NCBI GenBank assembly: GCA_014361445.1
Contig: JACIVQ010000009.1
Coordinates: 1-42,329 of the forward strand
Direction of reading: 5' to 3'
DNA length: 42,329 bases
Source of the DNA: Methanosuratincolales archaeon
GTDB taxonomy: Archaea > Thermoproteota > Methanomethylicia > Methanomethylicales > Methanomethylicaceae
Positions 1 through 9,694 of the stretch are shown here, piece after piece (the stretch's first letter is position 1; every line of letters begins with the position of its first letter). The position numbers were made by a program, and so were the translations under genes. The notes under the pieces are model-generated. The model was not told where the DNA came from. It saw only the letters and a list, made by a program, of their open reading frames with translations, and did not search any database.

Positions 1-485
1 TCAACTGTTTTGAGGCTTGTATTGGAATCGCTGTTTATTACAGATAACATGAAGCGCCCAAGCTCAACCGCAAGACTTTCTGGAGGTTTATTGGTATCTA
101 ACCCCAACCGTCCAGCAAAGTCTTTGAGTTTTGCAACGTCAGATATCTTGAAAGGAGTTTTACCCTCTCCAGTCGCGACCAAAGTTTTCGCCACCTCGCG
201 CGCGTGATAAGTGTAGGTTGATAGACCCATTGCGTTTCTGAGCAGCATGTACCTCATTGCCATTCCGTCCCCATCCATGCCGCAGGCTCCTCTCTCAAGT
301 TTCCCAGGGATTATTCTGCAGGGACCGTTACTGCAGAATTGGCAACTGAGGCCTTTAGCACAGAAAGACTTACACCTTATCTGCTCCTGGGCAGCCCACC
401 TATCCCATAGGTTAGTCATACCGTCTTCCTTCAGCTTCCTATACATCTCCCTAATGGACTCATGTGCGCTTATTTCTAAAGACAA
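1..485 (-). CDS. cooS: Ni-containing carbon monoxide dehydrogenase catalytic subunit (CooS), N-terminal part; 3' end outside window
   Basis: Manual minus-strand translation from TTG at 485 (GAGGGG ribosome-binding site just upstream): LSLEISAHESIREMYRKLKEDGMTNLWDRWAAQEQIRCKSFCAKGLSCQFCSNGPCRIIPGKLERGACGMDGDGMAMRYMLLRNAMGLSTYTYHAREVAKTL..., open to the window edge. The Cys pattern (CxxxC..C..C....C...GACGxDGD) matches the B/D-cluster region of CooS. Confidence 0.88.
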   Translation of the reverse strand, partial: MSLEISAHESIREMYRKLKEDGMTNLWDRWAAQEQIRCKSFCAKGLSCQFCSNGPCRIIPGKLERGACGMDGDGMAMRYMLLRNAMGLSTYTYHAREVAKTLVATGEGKTPFKISDVAKLKDFAGRLGLDTNKPPESLAVELGRFMLSVINSDSNTSLKTV

Positions 486-620
486 AACAAACCCCTCATA
501 TGTGATGGCACATGATCACTTAAAAATTTTCTCAAATATTTTATTACATTTTATAACGGTTTATTAACTTTATAAATCTTGGTTAAGGAATATACTTATA
601 ATAAAAATGGTACCGAGGTT

Positions 621-1154
621 ATGACCATGAAAAAATCAGCATTTTTTGGTATATGTGCGATAGTTGTACTCTACGGGAGCATTTTTCTTTCGATTTCCAG
701 AGCACCATGGTTTAGCTGGACTGAGAACGCCCTCAGTGACCTAGGAAATTTAAAGTATGAGACTGCCCCTATTTTCAATGTAGGACTTCTGGTAGCAGGG
801 CTTTTGTTGTTATTATACTCTTCCATTGCTCTAAGAGATCATTCTCCCAAAACGGCTTACTTCTTGGCCTTTACGGGATTTGCCATGCAACTAGTTGGTT
901 TGCTTTGTGAAAACTATGGGCGATTGCACTTCTATGTCTCTGTTATGCTCTTTGTCTCTCTGCCCTTCGCAGCTGTATCGTATTTTTTGGAGAGAAAATG
1001 TTACTTGACTTGGCTGGTCTTTGCAGCCGTTCCAGTTTGGGTATTGCAATTTCAAGGGAAATTGTTCATAGGGGTTGCAATTCCAGAGATTTTCTCGTCC
1101 TTTGTGATGCTGCCTTGGCTCGCAAGAACACTTATTACGGTATGGAAGGAATAA
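621..1154 (+). CDS. Multi-pass membrane protein, DUF998-like
   Basis: ORF with several hydrophobic helices; PWFSWTENALSDLG motif typical of DUF998. GAGG upstream of ATG 621 suggests a start later than the listed 579. Confidence 0.7.
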   Translation: MTMKKSAFFGICAIVVLYGSIFLSISRAPWFSWTENALSDLGNLKYETAPIFNVGLLVAGLLLLLYSSIALRDHSPKTAYFLAFTGFAMQLVGLLCENYGRLHFYVSVMLFVSLPFAAVSYFLERKCYLTWLVFAAVPVWVLQFQGKLFIGVAIPEIFSSFVMLPWLARTLITVWKE

Positions 1155-1178
1155 TCCATTGTTTTTGTGGTGGTACAA

Positions 1179-1487
1179 ATGAGCGAAAAAGCAAAAATCA
1201 AAGAATTGGTCGACTATCACCCCGGTGCTGTCGTCAGTAAGACTTTGATAGAGAAAGAGGCTGGCAGCATCACAGTCTTCGCCTTCGATCAGGGTCAAGG
1301 TTTGAGCGAGCACACTGCCCCTTATGATGCGTTACTTCACATTTTGGATGGAGAGGCTGTGGTGAATATATCTGGCAAGAGCTATGAGCTTACTGAGGGG
1401 GAGTACATTATCCTACCTGCCAACAAGCCCCACTCTCTAAGGGCTTTAAGCAAATTCAAGATGTTGTTGGTGATGATAAAGTCATAA
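1179..1487 (+). CDS. Cupin-domain protein
   Basis: Small beta-barrel ORF: HTAPYDALLHILDGEAVVNISGKSYELTEGEYIILPANKPHSLRA. Confidence 0.8.
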   Translation: MSEKAKIKELVDYHPGAVVSKTLIEKEAGSITVFAFDQGQGLSEHTAPYDALLHILDGEAVVNISGKSYELTEGEYIILPANKPHSLRALSKFKMLLVMIKS

Positions 1488-1553
1488 TTCGTCAGTGAGT
1501 TACCAACCATCAAGAGGGCGTAAATTCTCCGCTACGCGATTTTACAGTTGGGC

Positions 1554-4500
1554 TCACTTATTTGCACATATTCTGCACAACTTCTTCTTGAAGAGTCCGA
1601 AACGCCTCAACTCAACCATGCAGTTGGGGCATACCTCGCGCCTACACTCCGAACATGGACTTATGTGTGCTGCACAAAGGGTGGCGCCGCATAGGGAGCA
1701 CGCCAATTTATCAGATTTACAGAGAATTTTTCCACAGACAGCGCACTTGGATTGTGGCTCCATTATGCAAAAGACTTTTGCACATGCGGAGCATTGCCAA
1801 GAATGCGACTTGCACACATTGCCCCCACACTCAGAGCATCTCACTATACACTCTTCGCAGAACACCTTCCCGCATACCTTACACTTGACCTGCTCTAATA
1901 CGCAAAGCTCCTTTCCACAGCCTGAGCACCTTTTCATATGGGCATTATAATGATCGGCGCAGTATAAGTTCTTGCAGACCTTACATTCTTTGATGTGATC
2001 CTTGCAATATGTTTTGTCAACACATTCGTTGCACCTGTATACGCAGTCAGCACAGAGCTTACTTCCACAGGAGCTGCAGATGTGCGGCTTTTCATCAATG
2101 CAGTAAAACTTTCCACAGTTCGGGCACGACCAGACATGATCCGAACATACCCCCCTCTCGCAGAGGGCGCAAACTTTCAGATGGGGCGGGCAGTACATCT
2201 CTCCGCATTTGAAGCAGATCAAAGGTCCATCAAGGGAGTCTATAGTCGTGCCACACTCGGCACAGCTGCCAAATACCCCTCTGCCATTTACAGCGTTCCA
2301 CTCAAACCTGAAGTCTTTGCTAATCCCTTCAAAGTAAAACCGGTATAGCGCCTCGATCGTCGGGACCCAGACCACTTGCATTACCTCAACCTCCACTTCA
2401 TCGTGTTTGGGTTGAAATACTATTGTATGCAGAGGCGCCTCCATCAGGGATTCGACCTCGGCTTGCACTTTAGAGATCTCCTCACGCATCTGTCTCTCCA
2501 GGAGGTTGCCTTCCTTCCTGAGGTTGTTGATCTTCGAGCTCAACTCCATAATCCTCTTCTCGAGTCTAGTCAACCTCACTTCTCTGGTCTGGATCTGTTC
2601 AGATAGCTTAAGCAATGACCTTCCTTCTCTCTCGGCTTTAATTCGCTCCTTGTTAAGAGAACGGAGCTCGTCCTTTATACCCACGACTAGTTTCTCAAGA
2701 CTCTCATACTCTTCCTTGGCAGAGTTTATGGACGACTCAACTTCCCTTATCTTAGACGAATAAGAGGACTTTATCTCCGCTGCCTTGTTGTTCTTGATTT
2801 CATCAATTTTTGTCTTCAGTCTCTTTTTGTACTCCTCGAGCGACTCTCCTGGTCTTGAATACTCGCCCAATTCTTTGTGGTAATAGATGTTCTGCGTGAG
2901 CTTCGATATAGCATAGGTCTTTAGCAGACCCTTAAGTCCTTCAATGCTGGAACTTTCAAAGAGCGCCGAGGTTGGCAATTCGTGCCGCCCCTCCCTCGAA
3001 GGGGATGGCGAAGCCCCTACTTGGACGACCTCATTTGCCGTGAGACGATATGCGGATTCGTGCCTCCAGTCTACAACGGATATGGAGGAATCTGCTGGAA
3101 CGAGTCGCCGCAAACGCTCCTTAAATTCGAGGGAGGGTATCCTCCTAATGGAGTTAACTGTAACCTCTGCAAACAGAGCGGGCATGTAGCGGAGGTCGGA
3201 TTTTATGACTTCAGCATGATCTAGTGTTTTGTTCTCTTTGAGCGCCTCCAAAAAGCTCTTTTCGTCTACCCTTACTGGCATGTATGTGGCGGGGAGGGAG
3301 GGAGGCAAAGAGGGGGGTAATCCTGGGGCACCCCGCATCTTGATAAGACGATCCTTGAGCGCAGCCATTCTCTTTTTCATCCTCTCCCTTTCTTCCGGGG
3401 AGACAAAATCCAAGGGGTTGAATCCAGGAGCGCCATGCCTTGTCTCTCTGCATCTTACCTTCACGTGGAGGGGGACCCTCTCCACCACATCTCCCGTGAT
3501 TATGGCATCGCCAGGCTCAAGCCAGTTTATCTCGTATGCCCATTCGTTGCTCAACCCCCCGCTCTCCAAAGCTATTCTAACATCGTTTGGATCCGTCAGC
3601 TGGTGAATTACCCATGTAGCGGAGAGGCTCCTCACAGTCATATCCAGCAACTGGGGGCGTTGAGTCAGGACGATCAGATTTGCGCCAAACTTTCTGCCCT
3701 CTTGGGCAAACCTTTTGACCATGTCAAGTGTTTCCTTGACCAAAGGATCCTTCTGCCTGGTTCTGCCAGCAAATAGGTGTGCCTCGTCCAAAACAAGATA
3801 GAATGGAGGGATCTGCATCACCATTATAGCCTCAAGTAACTTGTTTAGCAGTCTTCCCACTATGGAATATTGGTCATTCGCAGGTAGACCCCTTAGGTTT
3901 ACAATCGTGCATTGCATCTGGGAGACGAGGTCTTCGGGCTTTGCGTTCTCGATAGCTGAAATGTCGATGTCGGCCCCTGGGTTGAATACCATATCAGCAA
4001 ATTCTATTATCTGCTCGGAATAGGACTTCGGCTCAACCTTAAATTCTTGCGAAGGGGACTCGGATGGTACCTTTAAGCTGGAATACTCTCCGTGGGCATC
4101 GATGATGACAAGGGGGACTCCCTTCTTGATGAGCTCTTCTGCCATGACTCCCATGGTGTAGGACTTGCCAGCGCCAGGCTTACCGACTATAAACACCCGG
4201 GTGAGCTTTTTTACAGGTAGCCAGACCATGATGTCCCTTGCCTTCAACTTTCCAATGTACAATCCTTCAACATCCGAGGTCACAAGCCCTAGGCCCTTCC
4301 TGATGGTCTCGTCAGATGCCATGTAAACTTCTGACTCTGGTGGGAAAGGGGTCTTGGGCGAGGGACCCACAACAACGCAGCTACCTATCAGTTTATTTCC
4401 ACTTCTCTTCAATTCTTTTATCATGAGCAAAAAAGACCTACCCTCATGAAATACCTCTACGTAGTCATTCCTTCCAAACTTCTCGTTTGTTATAACCATT

Positions 4501-4562
4501 GAGAATGAGTCTGTGCTCGTGATGCCCTCGATCTTACCCACCACAACTGGACTAGAGATCAA
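1554..4562 (-). CDS. HerA/DUF87-family ATPase with central coiled coil and C-terminal tandem Cys-rich (zinc-binding) array
   Basis: Walker A VGKPGAGKSYTMGVMAEEL, Walker B FYLVLDEAHLF, HAS-barrel-like N-terminus, long K/E-rich coiled coil, then about 18 CxxC motifs in the last ~250 aa. Confidence 0.85.
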   Translation of the reverse strand: MISSPVVVGKIEGITSTDSFSMVITNEKFGRNDYVEVFHEGRSFLLMIKELKRSGNKLIGSCVVVGPSPKTPFPPESEVYMASDETIRKGLGLVTSDVEGLYIGKLKARDIMVWLPVKKLTRVFIVGKPGAGKSYTMGVMAEELIKKGVPLVIIDAHGEYSSLKVPSESPSQEFKVEPKSYSEQIIEFADMVFNPGADIDISAIENAKPEDLVSQMQCTIVNLRGLPANDQYSIVGRLLNKLLEAIMVMQIPPFYLVLDEAHLFAGRTRQKDPLVKETLDMVKRFAQEGRKFGANLIVLTQRPQLLDMTVRSLSATWVIHQLTDPNDVRIALESGGLSNEWAYEINWLEPGDAIITGDVVERVPLHVKVRCRETRHGAPGFNPLDFVSPEERERMKKRMAALKDRLIKMRGAPGLPPSLPPSLPATYMPVRVDEKSFLEALKENKTLDHAEVIKSDLRYMPALFAEVTVNSIRRIPSLEFKERLRRLVPADSSISVVDWRHESAYRLTANEVVQVGASPSPSREGRHELPTSALFESSSIEGLKGLLKTYAISKLTQNIYYHKELGEYSRPGESLEEYKKRLKTKIDEIKNNKAAEIKSSYSSKIREVESSINSAKEEYESLEKLVVGIKDELRSLNKERIKAEREGRSLLKLSEQIQTREVRLTRLEKRIMELSSKINNLRKEGNLLERQMREEISKVQAEVESLMEAPLHTIVFQPKHDEVEVEVMQVVWVPTIEALYRFYFEGISKDFRFEWNAVNGRGVFGSCAECGTTIDSLDGPLICFKCGEMYCPPHLKVCALCERGVCSDHVWSCPNCGKFYCIDEKPHICSSCGSKLCADCVYRCNECVDKTYCKDHIKECKVCKNLYCADHYNAHMKRCSGCGKELCVLEQVKCKVCGKVFCEECIVRCSECGGNVCKSHSWQCSACAKVFCIMEPQSKCAVCGKILCKSDKLACSLCGATLCAAHISPCSECRREVCPNCMVELRRFGLFKKKLCRICANK

Positions 4563-4755
4563 TTCAAAGTCCCCCTTAAGAGTATGGAAGGATGGCTTAA
4601 AAAATGTTCGGAGGCATAATCCTTCAAAAAAACGATTTGCGTCTATCTAAGTAAAATATACGAACTGATTTTATGAAATTGTGTGAACAACTAGTATACC
4701 ATAGGACGAAAAAATTTATATAAGGTTCGAAAACTAATATTGGCGGTGCGATTCA

Positions 4756-6141
4756 ATGAGGAAGGTTATGATACTTGATACAACGCTCCGTGAGGGCGAG
4801 CAGACGCCTGGCGTCTCCTTCACTGTGGAAGAAAAATTACAAATAGCCAGGGGCCTCGACGAAGCAGGGGTCGACATGATAGAGGCAGGTCACCCAGCAG
4901 TTTCAAGGGACGTGGCCGAGGCTGTCAAGAAGATAGCCTCTGAGAAGCTCTCTGCAGAGATCTTGGCTCATAGCAGGGCAATTATCTCTGATGTGGATGC
5001 GGCTTTAAATTGTGATGTGCAGAGGGTAGCCATATTCCTGGGTGTGACTGACGCAAAACTGAGATCTATGAAAATGACAAAAGAAGAGGCGATCAGAACC
5101 GCCGTCTCATGCATAGAGTACGCCAAGGCACACGGACTGAAGGTCAGGTTCACTGCCGAGGACGCGACGAGGGCAGAATATGACTACGTTGTGAAGATAT
5201 GCAGAGCGGCAGTGGAGGCGGGGGCCGACAGAATAAGCATACCAGATACAGTGGGATCTATGACTCCCCGCAGAATAATGGATCTCTTCGCGAAGCTCTC
5301 GAAGGACATAAATGCAGAGTTGGATGCCCACTGCCACAATGATCTGGGGATGGCTGTTGCCAATGCTTTGGCAGCAGTAGAGGGAGGTGCCACCGCGGTG
5401 CATACGACCGTGAACGGGCTCGGGGAGAGGGCAGGTATAACCGCACTTGAGCCTTTCGCGGTGGCTCTGAAAGTCCTTTATGACGTAGATACCGTCGAGC
5501 TTGACAAACTCCCGGAGCTATCGGCAATAGTTGAAAAGTTCAGCGGCATACCTATCGCGCCCACTCAACCCATAGTCGGCGAGAACGCCTTTTCACACAA
5601 AGGGGGGGTCCACGCGGCGGCTGTGATCTTCGATCCCAAGACCTACGAGGCTTTCCCACCGGGGCTTGTGGGAAGGCAGAGGGAGATCGTGATCAGCAAA
5701 TATGCTGGGAGAGTGGCTGTGGAGGACAGACTTAAGAGGCTGGGTGTGGCGTTGAGCGAAGAGGAGCTCATGAAAGTGTTGTCTGCAATCAAGGAAAGAC
5801 CAGAGATAAGAAGTTACAGGGACGTTGATCTCCTGGAGCTGGCAGAAAGGGCGACAGGAAGACGACTTGAAATTCAGGTTCCAAAAAAGATAGAGGCGAT
5901 CGTGATGGTCAAATGCGAGTCTAATGTCTACACCACCTCAGTGGCGAGGAGGATCCTCTGGATTAAAGGGGTAGAGCGGGTGCTCGAGGTGAGCGGGGAC
6001 TTTGACATTGAAGTCTTAATAAACGTAGACTCAATAACACAAATGAACGAGGTTCTGGAGAACATCAGGCTGATCAAGGGCGTCACAGGAACCAACACTA
6101 GAGTCGTCCTTAAAAAGTTCAATTCCCTCTCGACAAATTAA
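4756..6141 (+). CDS. Homocitrate synthase / 2-isopropylmalate synthase family enzyme with C-terminal Lrp/AsnC-like (RAM) domain
   Basis: [52 protein letters not shown]-terminal ~75 aa [45 protein letters not shown] resembles an Lrp-type sensor domain. Confidence 0.88.
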   Translation: MRKVMILDTTLREGEQTPGVSFTVEEKLQIARGLDEAGVDMIEAGHPAVSRDVAEAVKKIASEKLSAEILAHSRAIISDVDAALNCDVQRVAIFLGVTDAKLRSMKMTKEEAIRTAVSCIEYAKAHGLKVRFTAEDATRAEYDYVVKICRAAVEAGADRISIPDTVGSMTPRRIMDLFAKLSKDINAELDAHCHNDLGMAVANALAAVEGGATAVHTTVNGLGERAGITALEPFAVALKVLYDVDTVELDKLPELSAIVEKFSGIPIAPTQPIVGENAFSHKGGVHAAAVIFDPKTYEAFPPGLVGRQREIVISKYAGRVAVEDRLKRLGVALSEEELMKVLSAIKERPEIRSYRDVDLLELAERATGRRLEIQVPKKIEAIVMVKCESNVYTTSVARRILWIKGVERVLEVSGDFDIEVLINVDSITQMNEVLENIRLIKGVTGTNTRVVLKKFNSLSTN

Positions 6142-6204
6142 TCATGCCAGCATCAGCACCTTCAGCGAAGAGGATAATAGCCTAAAAACATAACTCATTT
6201 TGAG

Positions 6205-6765
6205 ATGATCTTGATGATGTCCAGGGAGGAGGCATTAAGTCTAATAAAAGAACATGTATCAAAGGAAAACAACATAAAGCACATGATAGCTGTGGGCGGG
6301 ATTATGAAGGAGCTTGCAACGAAGTTGAGAGAAGATGCGGTAGAATGGGAGCTCGTCGGACTTCTTCATGACATAGATTTTGAGAAGTGTAAAGGAATGG
6401 AAGACCACACATTGGTGGCTAAAGAGATCCTTAAAGGAAAAATCAGTGACCATTTGATAGAGGTGATAATGGCACATAACTTTGAAAACACAAAGGTTCC
6501 TCTGGACAACAGAATGAAAAAAGGACTTATAGCCAGTGATGCCCTTTCGGGCTTGATAGTTGCCACAGCTCTAGTGATGCCTTCAAAAAAGATAGCCGAG
6601 ATAAGGAAGGAGACTTTAATCAAAAAATTCAAGAGTAAGGATTTTGCGAGAGGAGCAAGTAGAGAAAGGATCGCACTCTGTGCAGATCTCGGACTTTCCT
6701 TGGAGGAGTTCATGGAAATTGGTTTGGAAGGAATGAAAAAAGTCGCGATCGAGCTAGGGTTATAA
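6205..6765 (+). CDS. HD-domain hydrolase
   Basis: ELVGLLHDIDFEKC...HTLVAKEIL...IMAHN pattern of HDIG/HD proteins. Confidence 0.8.
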   Translation: MILMMSREEALSLIKEHVSKENNIKHMIAVGGIMKELATKLREDAVEWELVGLLHDIDFEKCKGMEDHTLVAKEILKGKISDHLIEVIMAHNFENTKVPLDNRMKKGLIASDALSGLIVATALVMPSKKIAEIRKETLIKKFKSKDFARGASRERIALCADLGLSLEEFMEIGLEGMKKVAIELGL

Positions 6766-6784
6766 AATAAAAACTCGAAAAAAT

Positions 6785-7591
6785 TTAGACTAAGGCACCC
6801 TCAGAGGATCTGCTACATTGACACCCGCGTTCTTTAGAGATCTTCGGAATGACCTCTACCAAAAGCCTTCTCACTTTTTCTACATTGGCCTTTAAGGTAG
6901 TAACGACCTCCTCTGCCGTAACAGGTCTCTCAGCCCAGACATCGTAATCCGTAACCGTCGCAAGAGTTGTATAACATATCCCGCTCTCTCTTGCTAAAGA
7001 GACTTCAGGAACCAAGGTCATTCCAATTATGTCTGCGCCCCAGCTACGGAAGAGCCTTGACTCTGCCCTAGTGGAGAACCTTGGACCTTCTATACATATG
7101 TATGTTGCAGGGTGATGGCAGGTCAGACCCAACCCTCTTCCAGTATCAACACAGATTTTGTTGAGCTCTGGACAGAAAGGGTCTGCTAACGAAAAGTGTC
7201 CAACAACGGCGCCGTCGTAAAAAGAGTATGCCCGCCCCTTGGTGAAGTCTATGAACTGATCCGGGATGACAATGTCCCCGGGTCTAATATCCACCCTCAG
7301 GCTGCCCACGGCTGAAGGTGCGAGTATCCTCTTCACGCCCAAGTCTCTCATAGCCCATATGTTCGCACGGTAGTTTATGAGGTGGGGTGGTATTGAATGC
7401 CTCTTTCCATGGCGCGGGAGGAAGGCGACCTTTACTCCCTTGATCTCGCCTATGGTGATTATGTCTGATGGTGGACCGTAGGGGGTATGGATCTTGACCT
7501 CTGTGATGGACTCGAAAACAGCAGGGTCATAAAAACCGCTACCTCCTATGACACCGATCTCGGCGCTACATATTGATGACAAAAAGATCAC
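6785..7591 (-). CDS. mtnP: S-methyl-5'-thioadenosine phosphorylase family protein
   Basis: [73 protein letters not shown]. Confidence 0.9.
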   Translation of the reverse strand: MIFLSSICSAEIGVIGGSGFYDPAVFESITEVKIHTPYGPPSDIITIGEIKGVKVAFLPRHGKRHSIPPHLINYRANIWAMRDLGVKRILAPSAVGSLRVDIRPGDIVIPDQFIDFTKGRAYSFYDGAVVGHFSLADPFCPELNKICVDTGRGLGLTCHHPATYICIEGPRFSTRAESRLFRSWGADIIGMTLVPEVSLARESGICYTTLATVTDYDVWAERPVTAEEVVTTLKANVEKVRRLLVEVIPKISKERGCQCSRSSEGALV

Positions 7592-7622
7592 CTACTGGAG
7601 CTATGAGAGAAATAGTATAAAA

Positions 7623-8306
7623 CTATTTGGAAGCCCGTCGATACATATTACCTTCTTTAACGAAGAATCCGCTCTCCACCAAGTAAGCCAAAGCCCTCTC
7701 GTAGTACCACCTGTCAAACGTTACACCGAACCATTCCGGGAAACGCCCAGCGAGTGTTTCCAAGTCCCACATTTCTTTTTCTTTCTCTTCGTTTACAATC
7801 CTCTTGAAGAACCCCACGATATCCTCAAGGCGCGTCCATGGATATTGATACCAGATCCACTCCCTGACCTCTTCGGCGTAATAGTCAGGTTTAATCTTAC
7901 TGCTCGTTGAGATCCACTGGAGGGTTGCTACCTTCAGCTCGTCGGGCTTGCACTTGGTCCAAATGTGATCCTTTGCGATTATTATGGATTCTCCTGTGTC
8001 GGCAATGTCGTCCACTATCAGTGCCCTCTTGTGGTTCAAATCGCATTGTAAGGGATACTTCACCCCCGCCTCCTTCGCAACCTGTGCTGCCGAGGGCCAG
8101 TGCGAGACCTGCAAGGAGACTAGCTCGCCCACTATCAGACGGTCACAGATCAGACGGGCCGGAACATACCCTCCTCTGGAGATCGCGATGATTACGTCGG
8201 GCCTCCATCCAGAATTCAGTATTTTGTCGCTGACTATCCTACTCCACAACTCGACTTCTTTCCACGAAACTTTCTTGGTATTGACCTTGGGCAACCCCTT
8301 CACCAA
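7623..8306 (-). CDS. Phosphoribosyltransferase (xanthine-guanine PRTase-like)
   Basis: VIIAISRGGYVPARLICD and PRPP loop ALIVDDIADTGESI; C-terminal extension of ~80 aa. Confidence 0.85.
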   Translation of the reverse strand: MVKGLPKVNTKKVSWKEVELWSRIVSDKILNSGWRPDVIIAISRGGYVPARLICDRLIVGELVSLQVSHWPSAAQVAKEAGVKYPLQCDLNHKRALIVDDIADTGESIIIAKDHIWTKCKPDELKVATLQWISTSSKIKPDYYAEEVREWIWYQYPWTRLEDIVGFFKRIVNEEKEKEMWDLETLAGRFPEWFGVTFDRWYYERALAYLVESGFFVKEGNMYRRASK

Positions 8307-8416
8307 GAGGTCAATATTTATGTCCAGAGTAATAGATTTACCGCATCTGTTTAATGATAACCAGATTATATAAAAGTTTTTATTATCAACATGAAGTTTA
8401 TGATAGGGGGAGAATT

Positions 8417-9694
8417 TTGAAGTACTCAGAATCCGCCATATATCCCGTTGAGCCCAAGGACAGGGTACTCACAGGTGTGGACCTTGCACTGCTTTGGGCA
8501 GGATCGGCCATAGTGGTGGATGTCTGGTATAGCGGAGGATACCTTTATCCAATAGGATGGGTGCCAGGCATACTCTTAATAATCCTTGGATCGTTCATCG
8601 GAAGTGTCATATTTGCAGCGGCTGGCGTAATAGGCTCAGACCTAGGCATACCCTCTATGGTAACCGTGAGGGCCAGCTTCGGTTTAAGGGGCTCATATCT
8701 CATGAGCGTATTAAATTACATCACGCTCATCGGTTGGACTGCTTGGATGCTATTCATAAACGCCTCCGCCGCAGATCAGATTGGGTCGATTCTCTTCAAC
8801 TTCACGGGCTTTCCTTATTGGGTTTTGATAGGTGGTGTGATATGCACAGCACTAGCCATATTTGGGGCAGAGGGCTGGAAGTTATTTAATAGAGCCTCAG
8901 TGACGGCACTGGTGGTGACAACACTTGTCATAAACTATTTTGTGTTTGTAAACTATGGATGGGACTATTTAGCATCTAAGCCGTCATGGGGGATGCCCCC
9001 CGGTGTTGCATTTGATTTGGCTTTGATAATGCCCTTGTCTTGGGCGCCTCTAGCAGCAGACTATATGCGCTTCGCCAGATCCTCAAAGGGCGGGTTTGTG
9101 GGTTCACTCATCGGACAGGGCAGCGTTAATTCGTGGTTTTATATAACAGGGCTTGCATGTGCCCTTGCGTTTGGAATGTACGACCCCACTGTATATGTAA
9201 CACAGGTAGGGGGTTTCACTTTTGGGATCATAGCACTTTTTGTGATCTGGTTTGGGACCATTACAACAACGTTTTTGGACATTTACTCTGCCAACATGTC
9301 CATAATAAACATATTCCCGAAGGTAAAGGAGTGGCAAGGGAGTGTAATAACAGGGGTCGCAGGCATCATAATCGCATTCCTTCCATGGCTTGAGGCGTTT
9401 GTGCAGTTCCTCTACATAATTGGAGCGGTCTTTGTTCCATTATTTGCCATAGTTGTCGTGGATTACTTCCTTCTGAAGAAAAGGAGCTATAGCATCCAAG
9501 ATCTGTATTCGCCGTCGGGACGCTATTGGTTCAGGCATGGGGTGAGTTTGATAGCCATTATCGCATGGATACTCGGGGTCGCGATTTACTACGTTGTGCA
9601 GCAGTCTCTTCCCGACATCGGTGCAACCCTGCCATCTTTCATCGCCACCTCTGTATTATACTATGTGATGAGGGGGAGTTTTGGTGATCTCTAA
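8417..9694 (+). CDS. NCS1-family nucleobase/hydroxymethylpyrimidine permease
   Basis: ~12-TM protein, NCS1 signature region PSMVTVRASFGLRGSYL; next to tenA. Start placed at TTG 8417 after a GGGGGAG RBS because the listed 8354 start lies upstream of a TATA-like box. Confidence 0.83.
   Translation: MKYSESAIYPVEPKDRVLTGVDLALLWAGSAIVVDVWYSGGYLYPIGWVPGILLIILGSFIGSVIFAAAGVIGSDLGIPSMVTVRASFGLRGSYLMSVLNYITLIGWTAWMLFINASAADQIGSILFNFTGFPYWVLIGGVICTALAIFGAEGWKLFNRASVTALVVTTLVINYFVFVNYGWDYLASKPSWGMPPGVAFDLALIMPLSWAPLAADYMRFARSSKGGFVGSLIGQGSVNSWFYITGLACALAFGMYDPTVYVTQVGGFTFGIIALFVIWFGTITTTFLDIYSANMSIINIFPKVKEWQGSVITGVAGIIIAFLPWLEAFVQFLYIIGAVFVPLFAIVVVDYFLLKKRSYSIQDLYSPSGRYWFRHGVSLIAIIAWILGVAIYYVVQQSLPDIGATLPSFIATSVLYYVMRGSFGDL

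Noticed and set aside
10-567. Plus-strand ORFs 10..207 and 247..567
   Set aside because: They are antisense to the clear CooS N-terminal coding frame on the minus strand.
891-1313. Minus-strand 140-aa ORF
   Set aside because: Overlaps the DUF998-like and cupin genes; composition is not protein-like.
1495-4023. Numerous plus-strand ORFs opposite the HerA-like gene, some Cys/His rich
   Set aside because: Antisense shadows of the zinc-array and ATPase coding sequence.
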